Numbered from the stretch's first letter, positions 33,069-50,551 are shown. The stretch is DNA of 64,000 nucleotides from Ulota crispa (GCA_963920765.1 OY987247.1:558001-622000); one strand, 5' to 3'. The notes: generated from the letters alone by a model not told the origin. Made by a program: numbers and translations.

Positions 33069-33093
33069 GTAACTTACTAGTTTACTAAGTTAC
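33069..33093. promoter_or_regulatory. 25-bp near-perfect palindrome upstream of WRKY
   Basis: GTAACTTA and its inverse TAAGTTAC bracket 9 bp, and the palindrome partly continues inward. It lies at the AT/GC boundary about 850 bp upstream of the WRKY ATG. It might be a protein-binding site; function is inferred only from position. Confidence 0.35.
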
Positions 33094-33144
33094 GCCCCGC
33101 CCACCGGCTCCTGGCGTGACTGCAGTGGGGTCCTCCATAGCCAC

Positions 33145-33190
33145 GCCTACCATCTCCATCTCTCTCACTCTCGCTCTCTTTCACTCTCGT
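33145..33190 (+). promoter_or_regulatory. CT-rich tract in the presumed WRKY leader/promoter
   Basis: A pyrimidine run (CTCTCTCACTCTCGCTCTCTTT) typical of plant core promoters and 5' leaders. It suggests that transcription of WRKY starts near here, giving a long 5' UTR of about 700 bp, unless there is an upstream intron. Several short ATG frames in 33250-33850 would be upstream ORFs. Confidence 0.45.
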
Positions 33191-33925
33191 CGTCGTACCT
33201 TTCATGATTCCACGAGTGCAGAGATTGAGTGTTGGTTGTTCCGGTACAACGGTAGTTGTTGGTGGTTGATCGCAGGGCAGCTCGAAGCTGTGTCCAACGC
33301 TCACTTAAACTTACTCACTCACTCCTCAAAGCACACGTTGTCAACGCTCCACCTAATCGCTCACACCATAGCCGCTACTTAGTTTGCATTTTGTTTCTAT
33401 TCTCACAAGACACACTCAAACCTTCGGGTTGCAATCAGTAGTAGCTGGGGAGCTTGACGATCGAGCGGCATGTGCGATGATGATCAAACGCGATTACAAT
33501 GGTTGTCGTAGAAATGGCGGGCAGGCGCTTGTCGTGGCGAACCCGTAGCATCTCTCCCACCACCACCACCACCACACAAGGACAGCCGTGAGGTGACCGT
33601 TCTCTGCTCACGCTTCTTACTTTTCGTGCCTGCATTTCTTTGCACGCAATGCCTGCAACCAATGTCACTCACCTTGCATGTTCTCGACGACCATGTCTAC
33701 TTCTCGATGCCATATTTACAGAGCATGCCCTTGATTTTGGTAGGTTTGTTGTTGTCGTTGTTGCAGATGTTGTTGTTTCAATTTGCAGCGATGGGAGACG
33801 AGCTCGCGGGAGCGCAGGGCCGTACGAAGAGTAGTAGTAGTCGACGATGACAATTAGAGAGCCTTGAACGGGGGTTTCAGGGGGTTTACATTTTGGTGTG
33901 CATTGTGGTGACGACGATGGGCGCC

Positions 33926-38654
<4,729 letters not shown>

Positions 38655-39892
38655 AGTCTAAACTAAATCCACTGCAAAGCTTTAAGGTTGATGGAGAAAA
38701 GCGCACAAACTCCCCCTTCCTGCCTTCAAGTTTGTACACATTTTGCACTCCATTTTTTTTTGTAAAGATACACTCAGGATATCTTTCTTTCTCATTAGAA
38801 AGAGAAATTTTGCTGCATTCGTTCCCTGATGAGTTCTCTTTAGTTCCCATACAGTTTACCATACAACGTTCAAAATCTCTGCTTGTGAGGTACTGTTTTT
38901 CTTGAGCCATTTTTGTGCATTTATTATAAAGTTCTCCTAGGATAGAAAATATGTGGGGTTAAGTCAAACTTATTTTCTTTTGAGGCTTGTTTGCTGTAGC
39001 ATTTTAAATACACTTGAAAGGGAAAATTCTGTTATGATTTATTGCAAAAAAGAAATAAATATTAGTTGTTAATTGAGAGCTGTACTAATTTTCATCATTG
39101 CTATTGTAGTTTAGATGGTAGAAATTACAACGGAATGCATTTGTTTAGAGTTTTGTGCAGTAAATTACGGTTTTTGTATGGTGGAGTTTGATGCCTGCTG
39201 CTGAATTTGAAATTAACTGGGAACCTAAATTTTCGTTAATTTTATAGCATCTTTAGCTTTTTGTAGTGTTGCCAGGCTGATAAAAAAAAAAAATGCTTGG
39301 ATAACTTGTCAAGTTTTCTCATTTTCTGTAATCCTTTTGACGAATATACTTTGGTTCTTATGTGAATTTTTTTAGGTTAGCTTTGCAGTGTACACAGAAT
39401 TGGAACCTATAATTTGTAGTTCTCTAAACTAAATTCACACCATAAACTTCAACAATTCTACCTGTCAAACCTCTTCCAGTAAAATTAAGCATAAAGAAAA
39501 GTTGAACAAATCGTAGGTGCAAGACATGGTTGTGGTTAGAAAATCAGTTGAAATAAGGAGCTAAAACGAAGTTTCCAAAACAAGATAATTTTCTTGTGCA
39601 TAGTATCTACTTGGAAGTGTTATCATTTCCAATGGAATAGTGGCTGGTGTCTCCAATAGATTTGTTAGCGGTTTTGTTTGTTTTTAATTGTGGTAACCAC
39701 AAATTAAGTGGAGCATGTTGGAGCTTGGTTGAAGGAACTGGTATCTTTACTTTGATAGTATGTAATTCATACCAAAATAACTACTAGCATTTCTAATAAG
39801 TTATAAAAAAAATCTAAATGCTAACAAGTTACTGTATAAAACTGTCTTGTAGAAACATCGTACCTTGTATAATATGTCATAACTTCCAAAAT
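38655..39892. other. WRKY 3' UTR and spacer
   Basis: The first few hundred bases after the TAG should be 3' UTR; AATAAAT at 39053 is a candidate poly(A) signal. The rest is AT-rich without a gene. The 38507-38905 frame is a shadow of exon 4 and UTR. Confidence 0.5.
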
Positions 39893-40248
39893 TACCGCCG
39901 ATGGGGACAAATAACGTCCCTTGGCCACCAAAAAACACTCTATACCACAGAAAAAGTTGTTTTTCACCTGAATTTTTTTGAAGTGATTATAGATACATGG
40001 TGCATCATGGAAGGCAAAATAAAAATCTCAGTAAATGCACTTAAATATTTTAAGAACCCAATGTGTGAGAAGATTCAAAGACGTTGTGTTAGGTCCCACG
40101 TTGACCTTCTTGCAATTTTCATGAGGGCATCATGTATTGTTGACTTTTGCAACTTTAGGAAATAATGTTTCAATGGGTGTGCACCTATTACACCATTGTA
40201 ACCAATGTAAAGGTAGGCACAATCACCCATCTGACCTTTAAGGGTTAA
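39893..40248. mobile_element. TTAA piggyBac-like MITE, ~390-bp subfamily
   Basis: The right end TGACCTTTAAGGG followed by TTAA (40245-40248) is clear. The left end is degenerate (ATTACCGCCGATGGGGAC). The interior matches the subfamily: 'catcatggaaggcaaa', 'gtgttaggtccca', 'gcaattttcatgagggcatc'. Confidence 0.65.
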
Positions 40249-40591
40249 AACATATTGGTTTCTTGTAACATTCAAATTCTTCAATTGTGACCTTGTTTGA
40301 AATGAAGAAGCCAAACATGTTTTGTCTTTTAAGGCGTTTTTAAACAAAGTTTGAACAATGAATGGACTTGCTAATGGATATCTATTTTATTTTAAGGTAA
40401 TGTGTTGAGATAGAATCATCCAATAATCCTATATAGGGTTTTTCATCTATGGTGAGATGCGTGCATAATTACTTGAATCCTTTTGCATGTCATTCATGGT
40501 TTCAAACAATGCGTCACAACCTTGATGATGGTCATAATCCAAATTTCAATAAGAACATTTTTGTACATTTTGATATTGCAAAATAAGTAAC
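40249..40591. other. spacer, no gene recognised
   Basis: AT-rich sequence between two MITEs with no coding signal. Confidence 0.45.
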
Positions 40592-40906
40592 AAGGTAGGA
40601 GCACCCATGAGCGTCAGTTTAAGGGTTTTGAACATGATGAGTATTAATAAATAGCTAGCAAACTATAGGATCCTATTAGGAACAGAAAAAAAATGAGTTT
40701 GCATTTTTGAATGTATTATTTGGATACTGTGTGAATAAGTTATGAATTTTTAAGAGCAAACTATCATGGCGCCCATAACCAACACTAAGGTTTCATGTTC
40801 TCATGTTGTACATCCTTGTAATTACATCTATTCATTTCCACATATTTTCCAAGATTTCAAAGGTGACAATTATAGGGACACTAACGCTTATGAGTGTTCC
40901 TATCTT
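40592..40906. mobile_element. AAGGTAG-end MITE, family a, copy 2
   Basis: AAGGTAGGAGCACCCATGAG at the left; the inverse at the right reads AAGATAGGAACACTCATAAG. Collinear with 8463-8779 over its length. Confidence 0.8.
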
Positions 40907-41561
40907 ATGGATATTTTTGTTTTGTTATTACATAATTTTTGGATGATAAAAATGTCATCTTGATGAATGGTGGTGGATTCAATATCGTGTTGATATTATG
41001 TTTTTTTTTTTAATAATTTTGTTTAATCTAATATTTGGTTTTGATCTACTACAAAAATCAAGGTACTCATTAATGACCAATTGTTTTTGTATCTAAAAAC
41101 CCAAATTAATGGGTGAATTTCTATAGCCTTCTAAAAATCACCTATATGATCTTGCACTTAGTTATGATAATGGTCATGTGTATTTGAAAAATAAATTTTT
41201 CTAATATTAAATCTTTTGGTTGTTCTTCTAAAACCACACACCTTTGAAATGCCAAAAGATGATTGGATTAGTGAGATGTAAATGGAACATAATGAATTCA
41301 TGTGAACCAATTTCCATTCATCCTAAGTTTGGCAACACCATTCCAAAAGATGTATTTGAATATTTTGACAATAATTTGGAAATTGAGATTTTTTCTTTGA
41401 TTATGAAAACTCAAGATAAATCAAGCAAAAAAAAGACTTAACAAATCTAAAAAAACAAATAAAAAAATCCCTACATTATCATGTTGCCTCCAAACACCCA
41501 TGGCTTGACACCTAGCCTTACCACATAACATCATAAAATACAAACAAGCCATTTCAAGTAT
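40907..41561. other. intergenic, no gene recognised
   Basis: AT-rich. The plus frame at 41244-41441 (65 codons) shows no recognised motif. Confidence 0.45.
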
Positions 41562-41569
41562 TATTTATA

Positions 41570-41975
41570 GGGAATTACTATAGCGACACCCTAAATTACT
41601 AACGGGACACCCCTCTGAGCATGAAAATGTGATAATTTAGGGTTGATTTTGCTGATTTTTTAATTTGGATTTAAAAATTTGTTTCACTTTTATCATTCTA
41701 AGGCTATACTAAAAAAAAAAAAGTGTGCTTAAATTTCAAACTAAAAAGCAAGGGACTTTTGAGTTACTTGAAGCAAAAATATATCAAAAAATAGTATTGG
41801 TACAATAATGTTTCATTTTTTTTTGTATGTCATGTTTTCTTTCAAGGAGGTGATAATGTTGTGATTGAATGAATGATGGACCACTTAATAAATAAAAAAT
41901 AGCACTAAATTATCAAATTTCATGCTCAGAGGGGGTGTCCCGTTAGTAATTTAGGGTGTTGCTATAGTAATTCCC
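41570..41975. mobile_element. hAT-like MITE (8-bp TSD), copy 2
   Basis: GGGAATTACTATAGCGACAC at the left and its inverse at the right (GCTATAGTAATTCCC). Perfect 8-bp duplication TATTTATA at 41562-41569 and 41976-41983. Confidence 0.9.
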
Positions 41976-42449
41976 TATTTATATTTCACACAACCATACC
42001 TTGTTTTGCTTACAAAAAGATTTTCTGAGTCCTATAAGCTTTCTACCGTCCTCTCCTAACCGTTGGATTTTTCACCATTTTCTTCTTAATTCTTTTCCCT
42101 TGAGCATTCCAAAGTCCATATTTAATCAAGATACCTTTTCATTCATCTCGTTTAACACTTAGTTTTTAAATACCACCATTTCTTAAAATGACCATTTTGG
42201 ATAGAATTGAGATGAGTAACATGGAGATGTATATCATTCTTCTTACGAATAAATAAACCACAATATGCAAATACTCAAACAAAAAATTGGATTTGAAGAG
42301 ATCAATAATTTCACATAGTGGACTTGCCGGTTCTTATTGAGAATAGTCATCCAACTAGATCAAATAAAACTAATGAAATTCTAGACATTACTTCATAGTT
42401 TCATTCCCCTATAACAAGGAGGCAATTCTCCAAGTATTCCATGTCACGT
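41976..42449. other. spacer next to arm B, no gene recognised
   Basis: AT-rich; similarity to arm A ends near 42450. Confidence 0.4.
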
Positions 42450-43240
42450 AGGTGTTGCATTAATAAAGCATTCAAAAACTTTCCTTGGTTATTGAGTTTC
42501 AACATCTTGTCCAATTTGATTCTTAAGAATTTTTAAGTTCTTTTCCTTTTACAATCCCTTCTTCTGGACCTCTAATACTCTCCTATAAGTCTGAGGGATT
42601 ATCTCAAGTCAAATCTAATATACCCTTTAAGTCTCCCATTAACTTAGAAGACTCATTATAAATACATATAAAAAAATTACAGTGTTCAATTTATAAATCA
42701 TGAGCTAGTATGCCCTCCTATATCATTCTTACATTTTAACATTTGAAGGAGAAACCGAAAGAGTTAATTGCAAACAATATGGAACTACAAACATCCAACA
42801 CAAAACACAATGTTAATAAAATGGTAACTTTACTTGCAAATAAAATTTAAAAAAAATCCACCTCAATGCACACAAATTGAGTAAGTTGACATCAAATTAA
42901 TCATAATAAAAGAGAGTTAATGATGTTAAGAGAAAGATAACAATGAATTAACATCAAGCTATTAAATATTTCATGTTAATATATATCTAATTAAATTTCT
43001 ACATGGTCCTATCATTGCTTGATATAATGCATGATAATTATAACCAACATCTATTGGCCAAACAAGAAATACTAAAGCATAACACATATATCCATAAGCT
43101 CAAAAGTAATCCCACCACCAAGCGGGACAAACCCTAAGCTTCATCTTGGTGGATTCAAATTTTTGATAACATTTTTTTGACGTAGCCTTAGGCTAACCAC
43201 TTGATTTGGGAGTTATAAGTGCTAGGCACTGTATATATTC

Positions 43241-43550
43241 TTAACCCTTAAACAGCCCGCTATAGTGACTTCCATAGTGTTTCGCAAGGATTTCAAAACT
43301 ATGATTGGTATAACAAGTGCTCAACTAGCTACGAAAGTGAACAGTACAAGTTGACCTCACAAAACTTGTAGAAAGGACACTATGGATCTTCTCACAATTT
43401 GAATTGTTTAAAAATATGAGTGTATTTAATGAAATTATTTTTTGCCTTCCATGATGGAGCATGTATTTATGATCACTTTTGGGAAAGATCAGATTTACTT
43501 TCTTCTACCATATAGAATGTTTTTCGTCCTTCTGGACGTTTAGGGGTTAA
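43241..43550. mobile_element. TTAA piggyBac-like MITE, absent from arm A
   Basis: TTAA at 43241-43244 and 43547-43550; ends CCCTTAAACAGCCC and (inverted) CCCCTAAACGTCC. The interior belongs to the ~390-bp subfamily. In arm A the aligned site reads 'gtaat' TTAA 'aatac' (TTAA 13325-13328) and arm B flanks read (inverted) 'aaatt' TTAA ... TTAA 'gaata', as expected of an empty site. Confidence 0.8.
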
Positions 43551-43756
43551 ATTTCTTTCTTCTTATATAATTTTCCTTTTGAAACCACAACTTTTTCATT
43601 TCTTAAACTTAGTAGGAAAAGAAAGAAGTTAACACGCCAAAAGAACTTACTGTTGCACACAACTGAAGAGCAGGAAGAACCATTGACAATGAAAGCATTT
43701 TCACTTCGGCCTTAAACCCTAATTCCTAGCCCCTCCCCTGCTCTCACTCTGCCCTC

Positions 43757-43941
43757 TTGCACGCTTCGTCGCTGCTTCAAACCAGGTTTAGGGTTTTGAA
43801 GTGGAGAAATTGGGTTTTAGGGTTTCAGGATCTGGAGCTGGCTTTCATCGAAATCACACACACTCGAGTCGTCGTCGGGGCACCACTACAGGAAGAAGAA
43901 AAAGAAGACGACGACGACGACGGTAGAAAAGGTAGCTTACT
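43757..43941 (+). other. putative 5' exon region of the copy B gene
   Basis: Counterpart of 12756-13091. Keeps the basic/acidic tract (HHYRKKKKKTTTTTVEK in one frame) and GAAAAG|GTAGC as a possible donor, but lacks about 130 bp present in A. Telo-box-like 'tagggttt' motifs are at about 43787 and 43818. Confidence 0.3.
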
Positions 43942-44323
43942 TCTCTTTTGCCGAGTTTGAGATATCAGCATTCATTTTCCATTTCGAAAATTTTCACAAA
44001 CATGGAAAAATTGTTGAATTGTGCATGTGCGCTTGTTTCCTAATACCTTCGTCATCATTTTGCATTCCCAGTGTTGCTCTAGATTCGAACCAATGACCGG
44101 GAAACCCTAAAAGGCCATGAAACCCTAACGAAGTAAGAACCTCAAGTCCTGTTTTCTCGAACCTAAGTGAAGGAGGATTTTTCTTTGTCCATTTTACATG
44201 TTTTTAGACCATGACATGCAACCATCTGCACTGATTTTGGTGGTATGATTTCTTCCCTATTTTTCACAGTCCCATCTGGGAGATACCGGGGATAAGGAAC
44301 GTCTTTTTTCAGGAGGCTGGTGA

Positions 44324-44792
44324 CTTCTCACCAACGAGCAAGCTATGCAGCAGGGTAACCAATCGGTTGTCCGCAATGTTCCTGCACATGATGTTTCTGC
44401 CAGTACACCGCAAGGGGCTTACAGAAGTTGGATGTGCATGAGTTGAAGGCAGCAGCTAAGAAGGCCAAAGATGAAGAAGCACTTGGGCAGCAGAAGTATC
44501 TCAACTTCATTCTTTCTTGTCTGCGAAGGATTAGAGTTGAGGCATGCAGCCAACTTTCCGGGTTGTGCTTTAGGTTTCGTGTTGTGAAACGGGGTGACGG
44601 CCTGCATCACCACAAGTTAGTATTTTTGTCTCCAGCCGGCGCTCCAGCCGCTCCAGCCTCTCCTGTCCTGTCAGACAAGGAGAGAAGAAGAGCAACCAAA
44701 GAGGAGAGCAGAGCAAGAAAAGAAGAGAGAAGGAGGAGAGAGACGTACCTTGCGAGCCGACAGAACGACTGACGAGGGCAAAGTTTGGGCTC
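44324..44792 (+). CDS. unrecognised duplicated gene or pseudogene, 3' part (copy B)
   Basis: Identical over 469 bp to 11715-12183. The 115-codon frame 44428-44772 (DVHELKAAAKKAKDEEALG..., Arg/Lys/Glu-rich end) is the same as in copy A. Just upstream B lacks 10 bp that A has ('gaggctggtga' joins 'cttctcacc'), so the frame that reads GENEALLTNEQ in A is shifted in B. I do not recognise a family. If the upstream frame is the real one, B is a pseudogene; if the other is, both could be functional. Confidence 0.35.
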
Positions 44793-45286
44793 ATATTTAT
44801 TGTGAAGCTTTCCAATCGCGAACCAACGTGACAAGCTTTGTAGACGCGATTGTACTGGTGCAAATTCTATTCACTTCAGGTGTCGTGTCCATGTGGCGCC
44901 ACCTCACTGAGAGTCCTGCGATTTTGAGTTCCTAACTTCGTTGGAATTGCTTGCCGGGAGAACAAGGCATAGAAATCATCCATTTTAAATGGGAACTAAA
45001 GAGTCATCCATGTAACTAGGGTTGCGAACGGAGGTGCGAATGCGGAGATCACCATGGCCGTAACCGAAATGCTGGCTGCTTCTTCACTGTAACTCAACCG
45101 CCGGAACAGAAACGGTTAACCCTCGCATCATGGATCCCTCCATCATCCTCGGACACCATGGCCTCCATCATGCTCTCCATGCCCATCAACATCCAACGTT
45201 TTCACGCTCTTTAGCTTTACTTCACAGCTTCTCACCTCGTTTTGGCGGTATTCTTTGGCTATGGCGGATAAAAATCATCTCCATCT

Positions 45287-45294
45287 TATAAAAT
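45287..45294 (+). promoter_or_regulatory. TATA box of the MYB gene
   Basis: TATAAAAT, 70 bp before the ATG at 45364. Transcription would then start near 45320, which rules out the in-frame ATG at 45307 and supports 45364. Confidence 0.65.
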
Positions 45295-45363
45295 GCTACG
45301 CGTGTGATGTTTTCGTGCAGCACTAACTTAACTACAGGCTCTCAAGTCCTCTTCTTCGGTAGT

Positions 45364-48300
45364 ATGGCTTCCTCCGATGTGGTGATGATCCGGGACAGCG
45401 GCAGTAGCAGCAGCAACATTCAGCAGCAGTATTTGTGTCCCGATTTGTGCGACCTCACTGGTCGAGTGCGTACGCAGGAATCAACGTGTGACAAGCCTGG
45501 TTGCACTGGCTATGGTGCCACTTCTTCCGCCGCAGCTACGCCCTTGGATTCGCCTACGCAGTCTACCGATCCTCCGATTACGTTCAGTGAGCAGGTGAAG
45601 CGTCAATTTCCTCCACCGATTTGAATTTTTTTATACGAGAGTATCAGCATAATATTTGTATCAATCTTACTACACTATATATATGCGGATGATTGGTGAT
45701 GTGCTTCAGCTTCTTATCAATCCTCTTCAGACTTAGGAGCTCCACTACTATTTTTCCAAGTATTGCGAAATGCTTTGACTGTTGTACTTTTTATTCTTCT
45801 ACTGGAATGAAATTTGTTATTAATATTTTTAATGACATAGCAAGAAGATACTCTTTTCTTTTCTCAGTACTTATGAGCAAATACATAAACGAAACGCATT
45901 TTAGTAGAAAAAATGCGACGTTAAATCATTAGTGCGTCTGTCAGTACTTGAAGTAATGGTTTAGCTCTTTCTTTCGGTAATCAGAACCGGCATTTTCTTT
46001 CTTTATTCTGAAACTCGTATTATGCTTTGCTAAAGAGCTTATTGAAGCCAGTAATCAATCCCTGCATTAACTTGATTATCAGTCGTTTATGATATATGAC
46101 TTCATTGTGACAGCTACAGATTGTGGCTCTATAAAATCTAAAACTCGTTTTAGTGTGGTTTGTTATTGGTAGGTTGCGGTTAATTTGCTCAAATTCCGGT
46201 TTACATAATTTATCTGTGTCGTGTCCTGATGAGAATGCATGTACGTTGGCAGGAGGACGAGATCCTGCGAGAGCTTGTCAAGCGACACGGAACGAAGAAG
46301 TGCGAATTTGTTTCTTAACCTTTTAACTCCAAGTGTGTGTTTAGTGTTGTGCAGGATGGGCATAGATGCATGCACCGATTGTGTCTTTTTTGCTGTGATT
46401 GATTTACTTGAAAGACTGCAGGAAAAGTCGATCATTTTGTGCTCCTGATTGATCAGTGAATTTTGTCTGCCTGCAGATGGCATATCATTTCAGCCAAAAT
46501 GCATAAAAAAACACCTCGCGAGTGTAGAAAGAGGTACTACTCCGACTGCCCGTTCCTCTCACGCTCGTAATGCACAATCTTAGCTCAATACATGCCGGTC
46601 TATGGATTTTAGGCACGAATTTGTTCTTTGGGAAGCTGGTTATCGAGGTTAATTTGCACCTTATAATCGAAGCTGATGTTGGACTTGCGACAAAACCGTA
46701 TGATAGGAACTACAGCAGGAATGTAATTTTTGTAAATGTGGCTGTGTCTGGCAATCTCACAGATGGCGCACATATCTTCACATGTGCATGAACAAAAGTA
46801 GCTGGAGTGCAGAAGAAGATCACCTTCTCCTTCAGGTATCATCTCTATAATCCCGATTCGCCATTTATCAAAATATCACGGTCATTTTCTGTTCAGCACC
46901 AAGGAAACGTCGAGACTGCAATCCTTGCCCCCACGTACCCAATGCTGACACGTGACTCTTTTTGACGATTTAGGGACATAATGCATTTGGAAACCGCTGG
47001 ACAGAAATTGCGAAAATGGTTCCTGGGAGGTAGTAAAGCATAACCACTCTATCCATATATATTGCACGTTTCCTTTTTAGTGCACATGAGCCATGACCAT
47101 ATGAAGTCGACTAGGATGTCATGTACTAGCAGTGCAATTGAATGTAGCTGACTATCAAAGTAACTATGGACCAAGAGCCACTCCGTAAGCCTCATAGGTC
47201 CTGTATTCCGAACTTCTTAAGCTTGTTTGCATTTCGTTTACAACCTAGTTTCAACAAAAGCTGAACAGGATATACTTCGATTAAATTTCTCACTTCCCCC
47301 CTGCATTAGCCTTTGACAACAATCTGAATGCACTCTTCCGCTAGTCAATTTTCCTCAACCGATTCTAAAACCATGTCCATGCATAATCAGAGATTGCATC
47401 ACAAACGGTTGAATGCGGTACTGTGTAAATTGTGATTCAATTTTCATGAAGCAAGTTCGGTGTGAACGATTATTTGATTTTCCTATATATGTCCAATTTT
47501 TGAACAGGACAGACAATGCTGTTAAAAATCGATACAATGCTTTGTGCACTAAAAGATCGCATCCTGCAGCGAAAGCAGTCAATGGGTTTTCATCTTCTAA
47601 CGGAATAAAGCATCACCTGGTGGAGTCCTGGAATGATGCTAATGGTCATCAGTATGAACAAGAATTGAAACGAGCCAGGCGGGTAGCCCAAGAGGAAGAA
47701 GAAAGGTTCTTCCAAGCCCATTTTAATTCACATGTTGTGTAATTTAGCAATATACTTCGTCAACCTTGTCATTGATCAGCCATTGTTTTGTACGTCCTCC
47801 TGTCTTCAACAATGAAAAGGTGGCCATTTCTTGTTACTATATTTGAAACAGCTAACGTTGAGTCGCTGACTTATTTCAATAACATATAAGACTATTTATA
47901 ATTCTATAGCATCTCGCAACCATGGATGAAGGTCTCGTTCAGAGCTGCAACTATGGCATATTTAAAATCTAATATGATCTTTGAGACGTCTTGCTCACGG
48001 CTTGATCTAGGTATTGACGATATACCTCAAGTCGACTCTGATCACAACCGTAAGTTCAAAGATAGAGTATACTATGATATTTAAATGATAAATACTTTAC
48101 TTCCTTTTAATTATTTGCATGTAGTAAGTGTTGATCACAACTTTTTACTACCCATAATTAAATTAAAAGTGTTAATTTTTAGAAATATTCATCAGAAAAT
48201 CTCATGTAGACAATAAAGTCTTCAAAATGTCATAAGTTATCATTTTAATTTAATATTCTTATTAAATAATTACAAAGTTGTATTGTTTAAGTACTACGTT

Positions 48301-48871
48301 ATATCAACCAAGTGAAGTTTTCCTATTATTAGGGACAAGTGTCTCACGGAAAAGAATAATTGACCTTCATGAACCTGGCCAAATCATTTCACAAGAGGTA
48401 TCAACCAAGGGATACATCTACTATACTAATTTGACAAGAATCACTACTATAGCATTTGATTTAATGATTCCACATTGTTCACACTTTTCATAAATAATCT
48501 GTTAACAAATCCAAAAAAGCGTACTTATTGTGTTTTGTTTTTTTTGGCAGGACTATGTGCTTACAAATGTTGGTGATTCTACAACATCCCCTAAAGATGT
48601 CCATGTAGACATGGAAGAGGTTATGGGCTGGCTATTACAATCGCAAACGTCAACACCAACATTTGATTGTAGTGGCAATTCAAATTCCACTGTTACTTCA
48701 TGTACTCCTTTAACATCTGTGTCTACTGTTCTTAGTCGTGCTAGCACAAATCCTGACTCTTTTGGGGCTGAACAAGAAGGTCTCAATGCAAAGCTCAACA
48801 TCCAACGTTGTGCAAACAACTCTATCTTCGAGGAAACCTTGGGCTTTGATACAACCGCATACTTTGTATAA
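45364..48871 (+). CDS. R2R3-MYB transcription factor, FOUR LIPS/MYB88 type
   Basis: In Arabidopsis this MYB type limits divisions of the stomatal lineage and regulates cell-cycle genes; here the role is inferred. Exons: 45364-45594, 46253-46299, 46477-46533, 46763-46835, 46974-47029, 47508-47705, 47910-48049, 48333-48397, 48551-48871, all in phase, 395 residues. R2 spans about 74-120 (TFSEQEDEILRELVKRHGTK, then W94, W113) and R3 about 126-170 (SSWSAEEDHLLL, FGNRWTEIAKMVPGRTDNAV). W-to-aromatic changes (F74, Y164) keep the spacing. R3 and the join CRKRW-RTYL match FLP closely (family: FGNRWTEIAK.V.GRTDNAVK). RKRIIDLHE in exon 8 recalls the conserved RSHILDL of MYB88. The end of exon 6 is uncertain: with no splice at 47705 the frame runs to TAA 47742 (short isoform). 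The start of exon 7 could also be 47943. The C-terminus is otherwise unlike angiosperm FLP. Confidence 0.85.
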
Positions 48872-50542
48872 ATAGGTGAAGATCCAAATCAACCTAGTAC
48901 TATGTACTTTTTGGACAAAATATTTGGATAGTTGTATATCCTATTTCAAACAATGCATTGTGATTGCCTTGATCACAATAATGTTGATACTCAACTTTTT
49001 TATTTAAAAGTTAACTTCAAAATATTGCATCAAATTTCCATTTGTTGTACTACAAGTCTACATGTTTACTTTTGAAGCTATCAAAAGTAACTAATTTTTC
49101 TTTGTAATGTAATACTGGTAATTGATTATTGCCTTTTAAAATTCAAGTATGATATTGTTTAGCAATGGCGTTGGTAAGTAATGGCTTTATCTAAAGGTCC
49201 ACTTTTAGGTTTGTGTATTTTGCTTGTGCAATTCACAAATTTGAAAACTTGATTTAAGGTATTTGAGGATAACTTCTAGCAGATTTTGGCTGTGAAAATA
49301 ACAACTCTTCCTATTTTTTGGTTGTCAAAATTGGCAACCTTTTTTTTTTCTTTTGTTCTTGTAGTAATTTTTTTACCAACACCCAATTTTGTTCAACTTT
49401 TCAACTACAGACCAAAATACTCAGATATTACTGTAATGAGAATTTAAAATTAAATTTTGACAAAAGTATCTCAATACTGTAATATAGTCTAAGAAATGAA
49501 AATGTATTTGTACTAAAATATTCCTTCCTTTTGAAAATTTCCAAGAATGCAAAAATATAATATTTCCAAACTTTTATGGATTTTCAAATGTGCTATGTTA
49601 ACAAATAAAAACAAAGTTTTGGCCTTTTGGACTATTTTGTCTTGCGTAAATAGATGTAAATTTCAGATCTTTTTATTCAAAACTTTGTGGCTTTTTATGT
49701 TTTGCATTGAATAATAATTTTTGCCATGTGGCTTACAATTTTCATAAGAATAACTTTTGAAATTGACATCTTTTTTTTTGTCTTTTCAAACCATCTCAAG
49801 CAATATGTATGATTATAACCCTAAGTAAAAATTTTCCAAAGTTGGTGTTTTACTATATTAGAATAAAACTCTATAAGATATTAGTATTCTTCTACCAAAA
49901 TATTATAGAAGCTATAGCTATATTGCAAATGGTTTTAGCATGGAACTTTAGCATGGAACATTAGTTTGTTGTTTGATCCAAACATTGATTTTGTAAATTC
50001 AAAGCCTCGTTTCCTTTTGCTTAAAGCCAACAAATTTTAATGGTACACCTTGAGATTAAATCGTTGTGTTGAAGGCAAACAAATTCTTTTCAAAACTTAG
50101 GTTTGAATGTCATTTTTTGTAGTTGAAGAAGAAAATTGAGCTAAACAACAATGTTCAATATTGGTTAGGGCATAGTTTATTTCAAATGTTGTTTACTAAA
50201 TATTGATCCAAATTTTCAAGGAGGTTGTATACTCAAACAATTTTCTTAATTTTTTTTTAAAGTAAAAGTTGCATCTAACCTATTTTGAATACATTTATCA
50301 AATTCTAGTCAGCAAGTCATGAGATTTTTAAATTAAAAATTTGACATTTAGAAAATTTTGATTACTTGAAACTTTTATTATTGACATATAGAAAACTTTG
50401 AGAAGTACCCTTAAATAAAGCTTTTAGGACTAGGAGGAAGTTTTAATGCATCTTCACTTAGATCATTTTTTGTGAATATTTGCAAATTTTGAAAAATAAA
50501 TGGACTTGCTAAAATACAAACCCCTATCCAATTTGTTGGTTA
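48872..50542. other. spacer downstream of MYB, no gene recognised
   Basis: AT-rich. The first part should be 3' UTR. No MITE ends were recognised. Confidence 0.5.
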
Positions 50543-50551
50543 TACATAGTT

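Larger units (their letters stand above)
42450..44975 (+). repeat. inverted duplication, arm B
   Basis: Reverse-complement partner of 11515-13952. Shared landmarks in order: 'aactttccttggtt', 'cctctaatactctcctataa', 'caaacaatatggaact', 'aatttctacatggtcctatc', 'gccaaaagaacttactgttg', the telo-box region and the identical core 44324-44792. Compared with A it has one 36-bp unit, lacks the 240-bp tandem copy and has a TTAA element at 43241-43550. Confidence 0.85.

Noticed and set aside
33893..33925. An earlier start for the WRKY protein
   Set aside because: The codon at 33893 is TTG. The conserved N-terminus starts at MEVLDY (33926); ATG 33917 is the only other reasonable choice.
45304..45363. 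An earlier start for the MYB protein
   Set aside because: 45304 is GTG and the ATG at 45307 lies too close to the TATA box at 45287 to be in the transcript.
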